Source: Vibrio nitrifigilis (lineage in GTDB: Bacteria; Pseudomonadota; Gammaproteobacteria; Enterobacterales; Vibrionaceae). Taken from it: a stretch of DNA of 64,000 nucleotides. Below the pieces are notes generated by a model, which saw nothing but the letters and a program-made list of their open reading frames with translations, searched no databases and was not told the origin of the DNA. The DNA is taken from NCBI RefSeq assembly GCF_015686695.1, contig NZ_JADPMR010000004.1, forward strand, positions 558,001 through 622,000, read 5' to 3'. Position 1 is the first letter of the stretch. Every line of letters begins with the position of its first letter. This document shows positions 60,891-64,000 of this stretch, piece by piece. Position numbers and translations under genes: made by a program.

Positions 60891-61460
60891 CTAAAGCATT
60901 TTTTCAATTTGCTGGCGAATGACTGGGATCATTTGACTACCGATGGAGTGACCGACTTCATTCGATGTGAACGCTTCAGGAGTGGCACCTGCGGCTTGGA
61001 GCCACTGATAACTTTCCTGAGCCTTACTGATGTCAATAACAGGATCATCATTATCATGGATAAAAGTAATTGGTGGCCAGTTATCTCGTTTGTCTACCGG
61101 GCCGGAAAGACGCCCCGCGATAGAAATGACCCCTTTCACTGGAAATCCGGCAGCAGCGGCATGCAAAGACATAATCGATCCTTGAGAAAATCCGACCAGA
61201 ATGGTGTCTTCCAATGGCCCATAACTTTCTAATACTTCTTTGAGTTTTGGTAGTGCCATCTCTACACGCTGTAAACGATTCTCCTCGGTAACCCCACTAA
61301 TTGAGAACCATTGGCGGCCGTATGCTGAGCCATCAAAAGGATAGGGCCCGTCGGGGTTGAAGGCATCTAAGCCCAACTCGTCAAGATGAAGCATGTTGAT
61401 TAGAGGGGAGAACGTTTCACCATTTGCTCCCACTCCGTGTAAAAATATAACCCTTGCCAT
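60891..61460 (-). CDS. Phospholipase/carboxylesterase, YpfH-like
   Basis: This 189-residue alpha/beta hydrolase has VIFLHGVGANGETF at the oxyanion region, the nucleophile elbow LVGFSQGSIMSL (Ser), an acid in DNDDPVIDI and His in GHSIGSQM. All triad members are present. It is of the predicted-esterase type (Abhydrolase_2) acting on acyl esters or thioesters. The yqjG gene lies 48 bp upstream on the same strand, so they may be one transcript. Confidence 0.87.
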   Translation of the reverse strand: MARVIFLHGVGANGETFSPLINMLHLDELGLDAFNPDGPYPFDGSAYGRQWFSISGVTEENRLQRVEMALPKLKEVLESYGPLEDTILVGFSQGSIMSLHAAAAGFPVKGVISIAGRLSGPVDKRDNWPPITFIHDNDDPVIDISKAQESYQWLQAAGATPEAFTSNEVGHSIGSQMIPVIRQQIEKML

Positions 61461-61508
61461 GTGGACTTCCTTTTTAATTCTATAAGCTATTATCGCGACA
61501 AATCGTCG

Positions 61509-62477
61509 CTATTTTACTGAATTTAACAACGCGTTTACGTGTTTAGGTCCTATTGGACGAATGCCCGTAGGGTTCAATGTTTTAATTGAATAGTATCCAC
61601 GTGTAATGTGATCCATATTAACCGTTTTCGCGATGCCTGGTAATTGGTAAATACGCGCTAAGAAGGCACTTAAATTTGGGTAATCGGCAATCTGCTTCAG
61701 ATTCGTTTTGAATATCCCGTGGTAGGCTGCATCAAAACGAATCAAGGTAACAAAGGCTCTAATATCTGTTTCTGTTAATTGGTTACCAAAGAGATAATGT
61801 TGTCCTTGAAGACGTTCTTCTAGCTCATTAAGCATGGTAAACACGCCGTTGACTGCTTCATCGTAAGCTTCTTGTGATGAGGCAAAACCTGATTTGTACA
61901 CCCCATTATTTAACAGATTATACAAGCGAGGATTCAGCTCGTCGATTTGACCAGCAAGCTCTGCTGGATAAAGATCGTAATCATTATTGGCCAAATCACC
62001 AAAGGCGGTATTAAACATACGTAAAATATCGGCACTCTCGTTATTCACCATGACATTATTCTTCATGTCCCACAGTGCGGGGACTGTCGCGCGACCGGTA
62101 AACGTTGGATCAGCACGGGTGTATAATTCATGAATGTATTGGGCACCAAATAATGGGTCTTCATCCGCTTGATCATAGCCGCCGAATTGCCACCCTTGGT
62201 CGGTCAGTGTCGGATTAACTATGGTAATAGGAATATGTTGCTCCAACCCTTTTAGCGTTCTTGCCATTAAAGTACGCGAGGCCCACGGACAAATATAGGC
62301 GACATAAAGGCGATAACGACCAGATTCTGCCTTAAATCCCGCTTCACCTGTTGGACCCGCACTCCCATCTGGTGTGATCCAATTACGAAACGAGGACACT
62401 TGGCGTACGAAGCGTCCTTTATCATCTTTATTTTGTACCGGTTGCCAATTTTCAGACCATTTGCCATTTACTAACAT
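61509..62477 (-). CDS. yqjG: Glutathionyl-hydroquinone reductase YqjG (Xi-class GST)
   Basis: This 322-residue protein has the Xi-class signature: an N-terminal region with SSFRNWITPDG, then YICPWASRTLMARTLKGLE with the catalytic Cys, and YDLYPAELAGQIDELNPRLYNLLNNGVYKSGFA. It reduces glutathionyl-hydroquinones to hydroquinones with glutathione. The C-terminal half is the all-helical GST domain. A full-length repeat element lies upstream of its start at 62477. Confidence 0.92.
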   Translation of the reverse strand: MLVNGKWSENWQPVQNKDDKGRFVRQVSSFRNWITPDGSAGPTGEAGFKAESGRYRLYVAYICPWASRTLMARTLKGLEQHIPITIVNPTLTDQGWQFGGYDQADEDPLFGAQYIHELYTRADPTFTGRATVPALWDMKNNVMVNNESADILRMFNTAFGDLANNDYDLYPAELAGQIDELNPRLYNLLNNGVYKSGFASSQEAYDEAVNGVFTMLNELEERLQGQHYLFGNQLTETDIRAFVTLIRFDAAYHGIFKTNLKQIADYPNLSAFLARIYQLPGIAKTVNMDHITRGYYSIKTLNPTGIRPIGPKHVNALLNSVK

Positions 62478-62590
62478 TGCGTTACCTTACTTCTCGCTAC
62501 CTATGCAAGTACGGTATCACGGCTATATTGACTATAAAATGGTGATGATGTTGAGTTATCATCCCCAAAACGTTGATAATTATGAGTGGT

Positions 62591-62856
62591 TATACCCAAA
62601 TGACCTCAAGATGCAGGATTCAGAGCTTCATCAAGGAGCCTAGGTCAAGCTCAATCACGGCAGGAATGGTCATTCCCTTTTAACGTGATTGAGCGCAGAA
62701 ATAGGTTTGTTGATGAGCTCCCAAAGGGCGAGTTGTATTCGCTCCTAGGCGGTGTTACTGATTTTTAACGTAGAATGACTATGTCTTCAAATCAGTGCCT
62801 TGCCTAAGAGCGAATACATTCTCGCTGAAACAGCATCTTGAGGTTACTTGGGTATA
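62591..62856 (-). repeat. Full-length dispersed palindromic element (A-B orientation on minus strand)
   Basis: About 266 bp bounded by TATACCCAAATGACCTCAAG and the inverted CTTGAGGTTACTTGGGTATA. The B half (to about 62720) contains GCTCAATCACG and CGTGATTGAGC plus GCTTCATCAA and TTGATGAGC, a long hairpin. The A half contains TGTATTCGCTC..TAGGC..ACTGATTT and the complementary AAATCAGT..GCCTA.GAGCGAATACA, a second long hairpin. It is the clearest copy and defines the family. Confidence 0.85.
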
Positions 62857-62866
62857 TAAGCGGATA

Positions 62867-63337
62867 TTATTTAACCCGATACATATCCAAGAACACGCCG
62901 CTTGCAGTACGCTGGGCGGTACAGATAAACACGCTTTCGGTTAACCATTTTAAGGAGTCATCATATACTTCAAAGGTTGGCACCGTTTTGAAATAGATAT
63001 CTTGGGCTGGAATCTCATTGAAAAAACGCATATCTTCTGCAAATAGTTGATCACGCCACTGTTCAGGAATTCGGCGTATTCCATTGTTTTCTATATAAAA
63101 GCTTGCACCGTTATGGGTTTTAATTGCGTAACGTGCAGATAAATGACACAACCCATCACTGTCGATCACTTGGCTATCAATACCACCGGGTAAGACTTCA
63201 CCAGTAATTTCTCCAGAAACGACACCTGATGCGATTGGAATCAATTGACGTTTGCCATAGACCTTATCGCAACTCACAACGTGTGGTTTATCAACTTGAA
63301 TTTCGATACGAAAAGAAAACTCTAACTCTGGTGTCAT
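62867..63337 (-). CDS. DUF3237-family protein
   Basis: This 156-residue protein has the UPF0311/DUF3237 pattern: EFSFRIEIQVDKP, SGVVSGEITGEVLPGGIDSQVIDSDG, ARYAIKTHNGASFYIENNGIR and a C-terminal FISTAQRT-like strand. The family is an all-beta fold of unknown function. It ends just inside the flank of a full-length repeat (10 bp away). Confidence 0.8.
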   Translation of the reverse strand: MTPELEFSFRIEIQVDKPHVVSCDKVYGKRQLIPIASGVVSGEITGEVLPGGIDSQVIDSDGLCHLSARYAIKTHNGASFYIENNGIRRIPEQWRDQLFAEDMRFFNEIPAQDIYFKTVPTFEVYDDSLKWLTESVFICTAQRTASGVFLDMYRVK

Positions 63338-63696
63338 AATACCTCTCTATTACAATCTATTAAATGATAAGTCTACATATTCAACTATAATATTGTTTCA
63401 ATTCAGTTGGTTATGCTGTTAAAAGTGATTGTAATCTAGTTTGCTAAATTAGTGCAAACTTCCTTTATCGAGGACACTCACCTTAATCAATTATATCGGG
63501 GACAGGCACATTTAATTAAGGACAGTCGCATTAACGTCGTTGTTTCAAGGGATATAAATTCGCAAAAGCGCTAACGATTCGGTTTTCTCTGATGGTAAGG
63601 AGAGAAAAATCGGCAAGATTTCATCATCAAATATTAATCAAGCGAATTTGGAACGGTTTTAGCTGATATAGATGGCTTACTAGTTGTGTTAGAGCG
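63338..63696. other. AT-rich flank with GGGGACAGGCAC motif
   Basis: About 360 bp between the DUF3237 gene and a partial transposase. It contains GGGGACAGGCAC at 63498-63509 and a related ATTAAGGACAGTCGCATTAA at 63515-63534. Such tracts often mark the ends of IS200-like elements in marine bacteria, which fits the fragment next to it. No ORF is supported. Confidence 0.5.
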
Positions 63697-64000
63697 CTAA
63701 GAAATGTGTATACCAATCATGCGTTTTCTTTTTAGCTTGGCTTTTGCTTTGTTAAGCTGATAAGAGCTTCCAACCCAAAGGTAAGATTTCTTTTCCAAAT
63801 TGGTACACAAAGAGAAGTATTCTTGATGTGATAGTTTTAATCGATCGAAGATTTCTGGGTAATTGTCGTTTATATATCCAGGCTTATTATTTCTGACTTG
63901 TCGGCCAACCCAATCTAACAATTCGAGGTAATTCATGAGATGAAAGGGGATGGCATACTGGTTATGAAGCTCCTCTCCAACAAAATCTGCTAAAGGTGGA
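63697..64000 (-). mobile_element. C-terminal part of an IS200-like (Y1/REP-associated) transposase, cut by window end
   Basis: The frame is open through the window end, so the N-terminal part lies outside. Visible residues include PLADFVGEEL, YAIPFHLMNYLELLDWVGRQV and LKLSHQEYF, the typical C-terminal segment of Y1-type single-strand transposases that carry a DLVDWTGR-like motif. ATG 63936 is internal. Whether the gene is intact cannot be seen. Flanking GGGGACAGGCAC repeats fit an element end. Confidence 0.65.

Noticed and set aside
62374..62643. Plus-strand frame ending in the full repeat
   Set aside because: It is antisense to yqjG and only its end comes from the repeat's open frame; there is no start signal. 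It is useful only because it shows the repeat's portable tail.
1..64000. CRISPR arrays, tRNA, rRNA, toxin-antitoxin or phage-defence loci
   Set aside because: No regular spacer-repeat arrays, no cloverleaf-like genes and no recognisable defence or toxin proteins were seen. The repeated element is irregularly spaced and not a CRISPR.

Overview
The window looks like a chromosome segment of a marine gammaproteobacterium, most likely a Vibrio and perhaps its second chromosome. The evidence is a moderate-to-low GC content, close relatives of Vibrio/enteric genes (rimJ, glpD, lplA, ybiV, ydfG, yqjG, trpS), lineage-restricted families (DUF3069-like, DUF3024-like) and many copies of an intergenic palindromic element of a kind I associate with Vibrio genomes. 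No rRNA, tRNA, CRISPR array or complete prophage is visible. The genus call is inference from protein resemblance.

Layout. 0-9 kb: mostly rightward small enzymes (GNAT acetyltransferases, Nudix, isochorismatase-like hydrolase, GNAT+macrodomain pair, methyltransferase, MazG-like, DJ-1/PfpI-like) and a tight DUF4177/YidD/TM2 operon. 9-13.5 kb: glpD, a DUF3069-like gene and a chemoreceptor. 13.5-18.5 kb: GNAT, Nudix, psiE, rimJ and a GAF-PAS-PAS-GGDEF cyclase. 18.5-28.4 kb: secreted pectate lyase in AT-rich flanks, a PhnD-like binding protein with a histidine kinase, amtB with NtrC/sigma54 signals, a ybiV-type sugar phosphatase, a PAP2 phosphatase and a small beta-barrel. 28.4-33.9 kb: a probable cobalamin-independent ethanolamine catabolic cluster (permease, kinase, phospho-lyase, AraC regulator) with a four-half-site operator. 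34-45.9 kb: map paralogue, RNase T2, SDR, DUF1289, a second tryptophanyl-tRNA synthetase behind a Trp-codon leader peptide, acyltransferase-3, MaoC, PstS-like protein, lplA, GNAT and OsmC. 46-53.6 kb: polar amino-acid-type ABC transporter, YdfG/IsfD-like reductase, MocR/TauR-like regulator and a taurine-pyruvate-aminotransferase-like enzyme; together these look like uptake and deamination of taurine (or a similar amine) with reduction of the aldehyde. 53.8-64 kb: an alpha/beta hydrolase lacking its serine, a five-gene peptide-type ABC operon, carboxylesterase, yqjG, DUF3237 and the C-terminal part of an IS200-like transposase.

The two most notable signals are: (1) the auxiliary trpS with a 18-residue leader peptide carrying tandem Trp codons, followed by mutually exclusive RNA stems, the last of which can hide the trpS ribosome binding site; and (2) a dispersed element of about 260 bp made of two long hairpins between terminal inverted repeats, present as two full copies and many solo halves. 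One solo half has become the last 16 codons of an ABC transporter ATPase gene; a full copy supplies a false N-terminal extension to a HAD phosphatase.
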